A DNA stretch of 64,000 nucleotides. Origin: Rhodococcus sp. SMB37. Its GTDB lineage: Bacteria > Actinomycetota > Actinomycetes > Mycobacteriales > Mycobacteriaceae. Below the pieces are notes generated by a model. That model was not told the DNA's origin. It saw nothing but the letters and a program-made list of their open reading frames with translations, and ran no database searches. The position numbers and the translations under genes were made by a program. The stretch is taken from NCBI RefSeq assembly GCF_004345605.1, contig NZ_SLVY01000010.1:62001-126000 (forward strand). Reading direction: 5' to 3'. This document shows positions 26,086-34,318 of the stretch, in pieces (positions within the stretch are counted from its first letter, which is position 1; each line of letters starts with the position of its first letter).

Positions 26086-27125
26086 CGGAGGCGAACACCA
26101 TGAGTACCCCCGACGAGATCCTCGCCGCCGCAGACGGCGTCCGCGCCGACGGCCCGTCCGCTCCGCGCGCGGGCCGTGACCCGGTGAACCTTCCGATGAT
26201 CCGCAACTGGGTCGAGGCACTCGGCGACGACAACCCCATCTACACCGACGAAGCCTCGGCCCTCGCCGCCGGCCACGGCGGTCTCGTTGCGCCTCCCGCG
26301 ATGGCACAGGTGTGGACGATGCGCGGCCTCGGTGCCGAACGCGAGAAGGACGATCCGCTCGGCCGGATGACCGACATCCTCGACGAGGCCGGCTACACAT
26401 CGGTGGTCGCGACCAATTGCGACCAGACCTACCACCGCTACCTTCGCCCCGGCGAAGAGGTGACGATCGAGTCCACACTCGAGGACGTCGTCGGGCCCAA
26501 GAAGACCGGACTCGGTGAGGGCTGGTTCTTCACCACCCACAACATCTGGAAGGTCGGCGACGAAGCGGTCGCCGAGATGAGCTTCCGCATCCTGAAGTTC
26601 GCACCCCCCGCCGCAGATGGCCGAACGTCACCTTCGGTCAGTTCGACTGACTCGGGGTCACCTTCGGCCACAGCGCAGCCGGTACCGGAGGATCTCGATC
26701 CGACTCGCATGCTCCGCCCGTCCGCGTCGCACGACACGAAGTTCTTCTGGGAAGGTGTCGCCGAGCACGAACTGAGGGTCCAGAGGCGCCCCGACGGCTC
26801 ACTGCAGCATCCGCCGGTCCCCGCGCTGTGGCTCGACAAGAACGAGACGACCGACTACGTCGTCGCGACCGGTCGCGGCACCGTCTTCAGCTTCGTGGTG
26901 CACCACGCGCCGAAGGCGCCCGGACGGCAACTGCCGTTCGTGGTTGCGCTGGTGGAACTCGATGAGGGTGTACGCATGCTCGGCGAGCTGCGCGGTGTCG
27001 ATCCGGCCGACGTGAAGATCGGAATGTCCGTACAGGCAACATATCTCGATTTCCCCGGCGACGACGAGACCGGCGGAAGCCCGTGGACTCTCTACGCCTG
27101 GCAGCCCCGTGAGGAGGACGCGTGA
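26082..27125 (+). CDS. chsH2: Enoyl-CoA hydratase subunit ChsH2 (MaoC hotdog plus DUF35)
   Basis: A 347-residue two-domain protein. Residues 1 to about 175 are a MaoC-like hotdog (NWVEALGDDNPIYTDEASA); residues from about 210 form a DUF35 domain (VAEHELRVQRRPDGSLQHPPVPALW). The four Cys of the usual DUF35 zinc ribbon are missing, so it binds no zinc there. The hotdog pairs with ChsH1 to hydrate the steroid enoyl-CoA, and the DUF35 part docks the aldolase Ltp2. Between them is a Ser/Thr/Pro linker (about 176-210) with a 30-bp-spaced DNA repeat. The ATG at 26100 with GGAGG ahead is an alternative start. Confidence 0.92.
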   Translation: MTEANTMSTPDEILAAADGVRADGPSAPRAGRDPVNLPMIRNWVEALGDDNPIYTDEASALAAGHGGLVAPPAMAQVWTMRGLGAEREKDDPLGRMTDILDEAGYTSVVATNCDQTYHRYLRPGEEVTIESTLEDVVGPKKTGLGEGWFFTTHNIWKVGDEAVAEMSFRILKFAPPAADGRTSPSVSSTDSGSPSATAQPVPEDLDPTRMLRPSASHDTKFFWEGVAEHELRVQRRPDGSLQHPPVPALWLDKNETTDYVVATGRGTVFSFVVHHAPKAPGRQLPFVVALVELDEGVRMLGELRGVDPADVKIGMSVQATYLDFPGDDETGGSPWTLYAWQPREEDA

Positions 27126-27547
27126 GCACACCCGCGACGACGGTGGGGGAGAAGCTCCCACCCCTGTCCATCCACGGCGACCCGACCTTCGTGATCTCGA
27201 CGGCGTTGGCCACCAGAGACTTCCAGGACGTCCATCACGACCGCGACCTCGCACAGCAGCGCGGCTCGAAAGACATCTTCGTCAACATCCTCACCGACAC
27301 CGGACTCGTCCAGCGGTACCTGACCGACTGGGCCGGACCGCGTGCCGTCGTCAAATCCATCTCTCTGCGCCTCGGTGTCCCGTGGTACGCGTACGACACG
27401 CTCACGTTGAACGGCACCGTCGCCGACATCGACGACGACGGTGTCATCACCCTCGACATCGTGGGTAGCAACTCGCTCGGCAACCACATCGTCGCGAAAG
27501 CCACGTTCCTCGCAGGTGAGGGCGCATCCGAAGGAGGGGCCGCATGA
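27122..27547 (+). CDS. chsH1: Enoyl-CoA hydratase subunit ChsH1 (MaoC-like)
   Basis: A 141-residue single hotdog subunit, like M. tuberculosis Rv3541c. The segment ALATRDFQDVHHDRDLA (about 28-44) holds the hydratase Asp/His pair, and KDIFVNILTDTGLVQRYLTDW follows. Start GTG overlaps the chsH2 stop (GTGA), and its own stop overlaps ltp2 (ATGA), so all three are tightly coupled. ChsH1-ChsH2 adds water to the C17 side-chain enoyl-CoA. Confidence 0.93.
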   Translation: MSTPATTVGEKLPPLSIHGDPTFVISTALATRDFQDVHHDRDLAQQRGSKDIFVNILTDTGLVQRYLTDWAGPRAVVKSISLRLGVPWYAYDTLTLNGTVADIDDDGVITLDIVGSNSLGNHIVAKATFLAGEGASEGGAA

Positions 27548-28716
27548 GCGGGCTGTCGCGTAAGGCTGCGATCGCCGGAATCGGCGCGACCGATTTCTCC
27601 AAGGACTCCGGTCGCAGCGAACTGCGCCTCGCCGCTGAAGCAGTGACCGATGCCCTCGACGATGCCGGACTGTCGCCGTCCGATGTCGACGGCCTGGTCT
27701 CCTTCACCATGGACACCAACACCGAGGTCGCAGTCGCGCGTGCGGTGGGCATCCCGAGCCTGAAGTTCTTCTCCCGCATCCACTACGGCGGCGGGGCTGC
27801 GGCCGCGACGGTGCAGCAGGCCGCGATGGCCGTCGCGACCGGTGTCGCCGACGTCGTCGTCGCCTACCGCGCATTCAACGAGCGTTCCGGCGCCCGCTAC
27901 GGACAGGTCAACAGTGCCCTTGCGACCCAGGTGAATTCGTCGGGTACCGACAACGCGTTCTCCTACCCGCACGGCCTGAGTACCCCCGCTTCGTTCGTCG
28001 CGATGACCGCGCAGCGCTACATGCACGTCACGGGCGCCACCAGCGCCGACTTCGGTGCTGTCGCGGTGGCCGACCGCAAGCACGCGGCGACGAACCCGAA
28101 GGCGTTCTTCCACGGTAAGCCGATCACCCTCGAGGATCACCAGAACTCACGCTGGATTGCGGAGCCGCTGCATCTCCTCGACTGCTGCCAGGAATCCGAT
28201 GGTGGGGTGGCGCTGGTGATCACGACACCCGAGCGCGCCAAGGACCTGAAGCAGACGCCGGCGATCATCACGGCGGCGGCACAGGGTAGCGGCCCGGATC
28301 AGTACATCATGACGAGCTACTACCGGGACGGGCTGACGGGCCTGCCCGAGATGGGCATCGTCGGCAACCAGTTGTGGGACCAGTCGGGTCTGACCCCGCA
28401 GGATGTGCAGACCGCGGTGCTCTACGACCACTTCACCCCGTACGTGCTGATGCAGCTCGAAGAGCTGGGCTTCTGTAAGCCCGGCGAAGCGAAGGACTTC
28501 ATCGCCGACGGAGGAATCGAGCTCGGCGGGCACCTGCCGCTCAACACGCACGGCGGCCAGCTCGGCGAGGCCTACATCCACGGAATGAACGGAATCGCCG
28601 AGGGTGTTCGTCAGATTCGTGGTACCTCTGTCAATCAGGTGGATGCCGTCGAGAATGTGCTCGTCACCGCGGGGACCGGTGTTCCGACGTCCGGGCTGAT
28701 GCTGGCGCGGCCCTGA
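27544..28716 (+). CDS. ltp2: Side-chain retro-aldolase Ltp2 (thiolase-like)
   Basis: A 390-residue thiolase-fold protein related to lipid-transfer thiolases but acting as an aldolase. It cleaves the hydroxylated three-carbon side chain to yield androstenedione-type product and propionyl-CoA. The two tyrosines reported as essential in Ltp2, Tyr294 and Tyr344, are present at exactly these positions (VLYDHFTPY and GEAYIHGMNG). Classical thiolase catalytic Cys is lacking. It works bound to the DUF35 domain of ChsH2, encoded two genes upstream. Confidence 0.93.
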   Translation: MSGLSRKAAIAGIGATDFSKDSGRSELRLAAEAVTDALDDAGLSPSDVDGLVSFTMDTNTEVAVARAVGIPSLKFFSRIHYGGGAAAATVQQAAMAVATGVADVVVAYRAFNERSGARYGQVNSALATQVNSSGTDNAFSYPHGLSTPASFVAMTAQRYMHVTGATSADFGAVAVADRKHAATNPKAFFHGKPITLEDHQNSRWIAEPLHLLDCCQESDGGVALVITTPERAKDLKQTPAIITAAAQGSGPDQYIMTSYYRDGLTGLPEMGIVGNQLWDQSGLTPQDVQTAVLYDHFTPYVLMQLEELGFCKPGEAKDFIADGGIELGGHLPLNTHGGQLGEAYIHGMNGIAEGVRQIRGTSVNQVDAVENVLVTAGTGVPTSGLMLARP

Positions 28717-28758
28717 CCGGTCGCACCCTGCGATCACTCAACCGAGAGGGACTGTTTC

Positions 28759-29595
28759 ATGAGCAACTTCGAAGGCAAGGTCGCGTTCGTCACCGGAGCC
28801 GCCCGCGGCCAGGGACGCTCGCACGCGCTCGCATTCGCGGAGGCGGGAGCGAACCTCGTCCTGTGCGACCGCTGTGAGGATTCGCCCGTGGTGCGGTATC
28901 CCCTCGCCACCGAGGACGATCTCGCGGAAACGGTACGTCTGGCCGAGGCAGCCGGTGCCAAGGTCGTCTCCGAGAAGCTCGACACCGCAGATCGCGCAGC
29001 GATGGACCGGCTCGTCGCACGTGCTCACGACGAGTTGGGCCGCATCGACATCGCGGTCGCCAACGCCGGTGTGTCGACGGCGGCGCCGGTCCAGTCGATG
29101 CCGCAGGCCATGTGGGACGAAACGATCTCGTCGAACCTGACGGGTGTGTTCAACACGATCGCCGCCGTGTCGCCCGGAATGATCGACCGCGGCTACGGAC
29201 GGATCGTCACGATCTCGTCGATGCTCGGGCGCGCCGGCAACACCAACATGGTCGCCTACGGCGCATCGAAGTGGGGTGTCATCGGACTGACGAAGAGTGC
29301 CGCACTGGACCTCGCGCAGAACGGGATCACCGTCAACGCCATCGCACCCGGCAACATCTCCACCCCGATGATCCACAACGACGCGCTCTACGGCATGCTC
29401 CGCCCCGATCTGGAGAACCCCACCGCCGACGACGTCGCTCCGGTCTTCGCGTCGCTGCATGCGCAGCCCGTGCCGTGGCTCGAGCCCGCCGAGATCACCC
29501 GCGCGGTGCTGTTCTTCTGCGACGAGGCCGCCGCGCACATCAGCGGAACCGTCCTGCCGATCGATGCGGGGAACGCCGCGCGCGTCACCGGCTAG
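28759..29595 (+). CDS. Mycofactocin-coupled-type SDR oxidoreductase
   Basis: A 278-residue short-chain dehydrogenase. It has the Rossmann motif TGAARGQGRSHA (12-23), NAG, catalytic Ser in ISSM and the Tyr-Lys pair in YGASKWG. The extra segment near 40-60 (RYPLATEDDLAETV) is the hallmark of the mycofactocin-dependent SDR group, whose NAD is bound non-exchangeably. It follows ltp2 by 42 bp after a good ribosome-binding site (GAGAGGGAC), so a steroid alcohol such as a 17-hydroxysteroid is a reasonable substrate, but this is inference. Its stop overlaps the MFS gene end by 4 bp. Confidence 0.88.
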   Translation: MSNFEGKVAFVTGAARGQGRSHALAFAEAGANLVLCDRCEDSPVVRYPLATEDDLAETVRLAEAAGAKVVSEKLDTADRAAMDRLVARAHDELGRIDIAVANAGVSTAAPVQSMPQAMWDETISSNLTGVFNTIAAVSPGMIDRGYGRIVTISSMLGRAGNTNMVAYGASKWGVIGLTKSAALDLAQNGITVNAIAPGNISTPMIHNDALYGMLRPDLENPTADDVAPVFASLHAQPVPWLEPAEITRAVLFFCDEAAAHISGTVLPIDAGNAARVTG

Positions 29596-31232
29596 CGAGT
29601 TCGGGACCGGCTCCGCTCTGCGGGGTCGGTGCCGACGGCATGTGTCGGTAACCGACCCGTTCCGAACAGCGCGGCGACCGCGAGCAGGGCGGTCACACCG
29701 AATGCCACCTGCAGGGCCTCGAGCCGCGCATCGCTGTTGACGGCGACGACGGCGTCGCGCGTCTGCTCGTCCAGACCTGCCGCGACCAGGGCGCCGTCGA
29801 GTTCGGTATTCGACAGGAACGGCACGCCCTGTGCGATCCGAGTGTCGGCCTGCTGCTGGACGACCGCCGGGATCTCGGGGTTGTCTTCGATCCCCGTGGC
29901 CACCGAGGTGGAGAGGGTGGCGATGAGGATCGATCCGATCAATGCCGTGCCGAGCGACGCGCCGAGGTTGGTAGCGGTGTTCTGCACGCCACCGACCTCG
30001 GCGCTCTGCGACTCCGGCACCGCCGACACCGTGATCGCTCCGAGCTGTGAGGACAACGCCCCGAGCCCGAGACCCATGAACAGCATCGGGATCGCGACGA
30101 CGGCCGCCGTCGCGCCGGGATCCATTCCCGCGGTGAGTACGACGATCCCGATGATCATCGACGCGAGTCCGAATCGCACCACTCGCCGGGGATTCGCGTG
30201 CGGCCAGAGCTTGGGGATACCTGCCGCGGCGAGAACGAGTGCGAGCGAGAGCGGGAGGATCCGCACACCCGTCTCGAGGGCGCTCAACTCCAGCACCACG
30301 GACAGGAACAGCGGCACCGAGAAGAACACCCCGGCCTGAACTGCGAACTGGGCGAAGAACATCGTCAGTCCGCCGGTGAGCTGACGGTTCTCGAACAATG
30401 CCGGATCGATGAGTGGATCGCGCCGCTTCGCGACCAGCGCGTGCTGCCGTCGCATGAACACGTAGAGGATCAGCAGACCGCCGAGGATCAGCCAGATCAC
30501 GGGGGACACACCGATGACCTCCGGGCCGGTGGGCGTGGCGATCACCCAGCCCCATTCGCTCGACCGCAGTACTCCGTACACGACCATGGCCAGCCCCACC
30601 ACCGACGTGACCACGCTGGGGACGTCGATCGACACCGGCGACGCCGGAACATCCTTCACCTGCCGCAATACGAGCAGGATCAGCGCAACCACGACGACCT
30701 CACCGAAGAACACATACCGCCACGACGCGAACGTCGTCACCGCCCCACCGAGTAGGGGACCGACAGCGACGGCCATCGCACCGGCTGCCGCAACGAGGCC
30801 GTACGCTGCTGCGCGCCGTTCGGGTGGGAAGTTGGCTGCGACGAGTGACACGATCGCCGGCATGATCAGCGCAGCGCCGATCCCTTCGAGCAGCGACCAC
30901 CCCACCAGCAGGATCACCAGGTTCGGGGCGAGGCCGGTGACGAGCGATCCGACCGCGTAGATCACGAGGCCGACGGCGAACGCCCTGCGGCGCCCGAGCG
31001 CGGTACCGACCTTGCCGCCCGTGATCATCAGAGAGGCCATCACCAGCGTGTACAGGGTGATGGCAGTCTGAATTCCGGTGATCGTCGTGCCGAGATCCTG
31101 CGCGACGGTCGCCATCGACACGTTCATCACCGAACTGTCGAGTGTCATCAGGAATTGTCCCGAGGCCAGTACCGCCAGGACGAGTGCGGAGCCCGAACGC
31201 ACTTCCGGACCTGATCTACGACTCTTGCCCAT
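29592..31232 (-). CDS. MFS drug/solute exporter, DHA2 (EmrB/QacA) type
   Basis: A 546-residue transporter with 14 predicted membrane helices. Motif A-like GGKVGTALGRRRAFAVG (about 73-89), LDSSVMNVSMATVAQDL in helix 1, and the DHA2 motif GPLLGG in helix 5 are present. A large soluble loop lies before the last helix (about 455-510). The substrate is unknown; export of steroid intermediates or toxic compounds is possible. It lies convergent to the SDR and divergent from an ABC exporter across a 155-bp region with a CAGTGTG/CACACTG inverted repeat at 31330-31357. Confidence 0.9.
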   Translation of the reverse strand: MGKSRRSGPEVRSGSALVLAVLASGQFLMTLDSSVMNVSMATVAQDLGTTITGIQTAITLYTLVMASLMITGGKVGTALGRRRAFAVGLVIYAVGSLVTGLAPNLVILLVGWSLLEGIGAALIMPAIVSLVAANFPPERRAAAYGLVAAAGAMAVAVGPLLGGAVTTFASWRYVFFGEVVVVALILLVLRQVKDVPASPVSIDVPSVVTSVVGLAMVVYGVLRSSEWGWVIATPTGPEVIGVSPVIWLILGGLLILYVFMRRQHALVAKRRDPLIDPALFENRQLTGGLTMFFAQFAVQAGVFFSVPLFLSVVLELSALETGVRILPLSLALVLAAAGIPKLWPHANPRRVVRFGLASMIIGIVVLTAGMDPGATAAVVAIPMLFMGLGLGALSSQLGAITVSAVPESQSAEVGGVQNTATNLGASLGTALIGSILIATLSTSVATGIEDNPEIPAVVQQQADTRIAQGVPFLSNTELDGALVAAGLDEQTRDAVVAVNSDARLEALQVAFGVTALLAVAALFGTGRLPTHAVGTDPAERSRSRTR

Positions 31233-31387
31233 TGTCGAACCGGCTTCCGACTCCAGAAGTGACCCGCGCAGTAGAAGACAAAACTACAGCAGAACCGGAG
31301 CTCGATGGCGAGACCCGCAAAATCGGTCGCAGTGTGTCGGTGTCCCGGTGCACACTGGGCGAGCAACCCACATCCAGGAGAGAACTC

Positions 31388-32347
31388 ATGGCTGATGCCA
31401 TCGTTGTCGAAGGATTGATCAAACGGTTCGGGGGTCTCACCGCGCTCGACGGTATCGATCTCCGCGTCCCCGAGGGCACGGTCACGGCGCTGCTCGGCCC
31501 CAACGGCGCCGGGAAGACCACGGCGGTTCGTGTGCTGACGACGCTGCTCGTCCCCGACGGCGGCCGCGCCGAGGTCGCCGGTTTCGATGTCGTCGCCGAC
31601 TCCGCAGCGCTGCGCACACAGATCGGTGCCTCGGGCCAGTACGCCGCGGTCGATGAATATCTCACCGGGTACGAGAACCTCGAAATGGTAGGGCGCCTTT
31701 ACCACCTGGGCGCCAAACGGAGCCGCGAGCGGGCACGCGAGCTGCTCGACCAGTTCGACCTCGTCGACGCAGGCGACCGCCCCGTGAAGACCTACTCCGG
31801 TGGTATGCGGCGCCGGCTCGACCTCGCCGGTGCACTGGTCGCCGAGCCGCCTGTGCTGTTCCTCGACGAGCCCACCACCGGCCTCGATCCCCGCGCCAGG
31901 CTCGGCCTGTGGGACATCATCGAGAAGCTTGTCGAACGCGGCACCACCCTGTTGCTCACCACGCAGTACATGGATGAGGCGGAACGGCTCGCCGACCGGA
32001 TCGTCGTGATCGATCGGGGCACCATCATCGCCCGCGGCACCGCCGACGAACTCAAGTCACTCGTCGGCGGTGAACGCATCGAGCTCCTCGTTCCCGACCC
32101 CGGGCAGGTCGAGACGGCACGCTCCGCGCTCGCCGAACTCGCGGCCGGCGACATCCGGATCGAATCCGGTCGGGTGATCGTGCCCGCCACCGGCGGAACC
32201 GAACTGCTCGTTGCGGCACTGGGACGGGTCGCAGAGGTCGGCGTCCGGGTCACCGACGTCACGCTACGCAGGCCCACCCTCGACGATGTGTTCCTCACCC
32301 TGACGGGCCACGAGGCGGAGGAGAAGATCGAGGAGTCGGCGTCGTGA
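31388..32347 (+). CDS. ABC exporter ATP-binding protein (DrrA-like)
   Basis: A 319-residue ATPase of the daunorubicin-resistance type. Start ATG at 31388 after CCAGGAGAG. Walker A GPNGAGKTTAV (38-48), signature YSGGMRRRLDLA, Walker B VLFLDEPTTGLD and the switch His replaced by Gln in TTQYMDEAERLAD (typical of DrrA) are seen, followed by a C-terminal regulatory domain. Its stop overlaps the permease start (GTGA). The substrate is not evident. Confidence 0.92.
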   Translation: MADAIVVEGLIKRFGGLTALDGIDLRVPEGTVTALLGPNGAGKTTAVRVLTTLLVPDGGRAEVAGFDVVADSAALRTQIGASGQYAAVDEYLTGYENLEMVGRLYHLGAKRSRERARELLDQFDLVDAGDRPVKTYSGGMRRRLDLAGALVAEPPVLFLDEPTTGLDPRARLGLWDIIEKLVERGTTLLLTTQYMDEAERLADRIVVIDRGTIIARGTADELKSLVGGERIELLVPDPGQVETARSALAELAAGDIRIESGRVIVPATGGTELLVAALGRVAEVGVRVTDVTLRRPTLDDVFLTLTGHEAEEKIEESAS

Positions 32348-33147
32348 ATACCTTGCAGATGACCGCCTCCGACGGTCTGACCATCGCAAAACGCAACATC
32401 ATCAAGATCAAGCGCGTTCCGGACCTGATCGTCTTCACGACGCTGTCGCCGATCATGTTCGTGCTGCTCTTCGCGTACGTGTTCGGGAGCGCGATCCAGA
32501 TTCCCGGCACTTCGTACCGGGAGTTCCTCATCGCCGGCGTGTTCACTCAGACCGTGATCTTCGGTGCCACGTGGACGGGCCTCGGCATGGTCGAAGATCT
32601 GCAGAAGGGCATCATCGACCGATTCCGGACGCTGCCGATGGCACCGTCCGCGGTGCTGATCGGCCGTACCTCCACCGATGTGCTCATCAACATCGTGAGC
32701 TTGGTAGTCATGTCGCTGACCGGCCTGGTGGTCGGCTGGCGTATCAATTCGTCGCCCCTCGAGGCGCTCGCCGGCTACGTCCTGCTGTTGCTGTTCGCCT
32801 ATGCGTTATCGTGGCTCATGGCGGTGGTGGGCATGTGGATCCGCACGCCCGAAGTGTTCAACAATGCCAGCTTCATGGTGATCTTCCCGCTGTCGTTCAT
32901 CGCCAACACATTCGTCGACACGTCGCAGATGCCGCCTGTGCTGCGCACGTTCGCCGAATGGAACCCGGTGTCGGCAGTGACGCAGGCCGTCCGCGAGTTG
33001 TTCGGCAACACCAATCCGATGATGCCGGTACCCGAGGTGTGGCCGCTGCAGAACCCCATCATTGCGTCACTGATGTGGACTGCTCTGATGCTGGTTGTGT
33101 TCGTGCCGTTCGCGATCCGTCGCTACAAGAAGGCAGTGAGCCGATAG
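32344..33147 (+). CDS. ABC-2 type exporter permease (DrrB-like)
   Basis: A 267-residue membrane protein with six helices that forms the channel for the preceding ATPase. The cytosolic start (TIAKRNIIKIKRVPDLI) and GIIDRFRTLPMAPSAVLIGRT are typical of DrrB-type permeases. GTG start coupled to the ATPase stop. The gene ends before a bidirectional hairpin. Confidence 0.92.
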   Translation: MNTLQMTASDGLTIAKRNIIKIKRVPDLIVFTTLSPIMFVLLFAYVFGSAIQIPGTSYREFLIAGVFTQTVIFGATWTGLGMVEDLQKGIIDRFRTLPMAPSAVLIGRTSTDVLINIVSLVVMSLTGLVVGWRINSSPLEALAGYVLLLLFAYALSWLMAVVGMWIRTPEVFNNASFMVIFPLSFIANTFVDTSQMPPVLRTFAEWNPVSAVTQAVRELFGNTNPMMPVPEVWPLQNPIIASLMWTALMLVVFVPFAIRRYKKAVSR

Positions 33148-33163
33148 AAGGAACCGAGCCGCT

Positions 33164-33189
33164 GGCGCTCCCACGCAGTGGGGAGCGCC
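33164..33189. terminator. Bidirectional hairpin between convergent genes
   Basis: GGCGCTCCC and GGGAGCGCC form a 9-bp perfect stem around the 8-base loop ACGCAGTG. It lies between the permease gene (ends 33147) and the hydrolase gene (ends 33200) and could stop both transcripts. Confidence 0.7.
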
Positions 33190-33199
33190 GTGTAACAGC

Positions 33200-34264
33200 T
33201 CATTGCCCGCGCTGTGCGGCCCATCCGTTGATCGCGGTCGCGAACTCGGTCGACGCGGGCAGCAGTGCCGGGCCGTCGGCGATGCCGGCGGGCAGCGGGC
33301 CGAGTTCTTCGAGGGTGTGGTTGGCCGTGGTGAAGTGCCCGAACTGCAGATCGGTGTGTTCGAGCGAGACCCGCAGCGGCTCGATCTGATCGCAGGTGAT
33401 GTTGAGGTCCTTGTCGGAGCACGTCAGCAGGACCGGAGTGCCGGCCGGCAGCGATGCGGCGAGGACCGGAGGATCGAGCGCGTCGGCCTCGGCCAGGAAC
33501 GTCGCTGTGAACTCGTTGAAACCGAACTGCTGCATGATCGGGCTCATGCCCTCCGGGACGGTGCCGGTGCTGCGAAGTGAATCGACGGCGCGGGGAATGT
33601 CGTTGCGCAGTGCGTCGGTGTCGGCTTCGGAGAGCTGTCCCGAGTTCGCGAGCGACTCGAGCTGGCCACTCAGCAGGTCGAGGTAGCGCATCGACAGCGG
33701 TGCGAGCAGCCCGTAGCCGTCGCCGACGCCGCGCTCTGCGAGCGCCAGTGTGGTCAGGCCGCCTTCGCTGTGGCCCAGGACGAGGATGTCGTCGACTCCG
33801 AACCCGGTGCGCTCCGAAAGGAGCTCGGCAGCGGCCTGAGCATGGTCGACCTGATCGGTGAATCCGTAGACGTTGCCGGTCTCGGGTGCGTACGAGCCGA
33901 GTCCGGTGGCGCCCGCGCCGATCTTGTCGAAGCGCAGGCTGGCGATGCCCTGGGCAGCGAGCGACTCGGAGACGCGAAGCAGGGTGTCGGCCACCATCAT
34001 CGGTGCCTGGTTGCCGTTTCGGTCGGTGACTCCGCTGCCCGGCAACAGCAGCGCGGCGCCCTTGACCTCGCCGTCGGGACTGCGCAGGCTGCCGTGGAAG
34101 GTGGTTCCGGAAGCGTCGAACGTGACTTCGGTGTCGGAGCCGGACGGTGCGATGACGGATCCGGTGTCGGGCAGTGCCGACGCGGTACCCGTGAATGTCG
34201 CACCGCCCGCGACTACGAGCAGGGGAATCGTCGCTGCACCGATCACACTTCGAAGGCCTCGCAT
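33200..34264 (-). CDS. Secreted alpha/beta hydrolase
   Basis: A 354-residue exported hydrolase from the ATG at 34264 (an upstream TTG would add six residues and is less likely). A Sec-type signal peptide (MRGLRSVIGAATIPLL, then GTASA) is followed by a fold with LLPGSGVTDRNG, SLRFDKIGAG and the nucleophile elbow GHSEGG (Ser near 165). A late His in FGHFTTANHT probably completes the triad. The substrate is unknown; an ester of a sterol or other lipid would fit the neighbours. It is downstream of the class II cholesterol oxidase on the same strand, 54 bp apart. Confidence 0.85.
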   Translation of the reverse strand: MRGLRSVIGAATIPLLVVAGGATFTGTASALPDTGSVIAPSGSDTEVTFDASGTTFHGSLRSPDGEVKGAALLLPGSGVTDRNGNQAPMMVADTLLRVSESLAAQGIASLRFDKIGAGATGLGSYAPETGNVYGFTDQVDHAQAAAELLSERTGFGVDDILVLGHSEGGLTTLALAERGVGDGYGLLAPLSMRYLDLLSGQLESLANSGQLSEADTDALRNDIPRAVDSLRSTGTVPEGMSPIMQQFGFNEFTATFLAEADALDPPVLAASLPAGTPVLLTCSDKDLNITCDQIEPLRVSLEHTDLQFGHFTTANHTLEELGPLPAGIADGPALLPASTEFATAINGWAAQRGQ

Positions 34265-34318
34265 GATTGCGAACCCTAACAAACCTCGCGCACCTTCACC
34301 GGGTAGGGCCGAGTCCGG

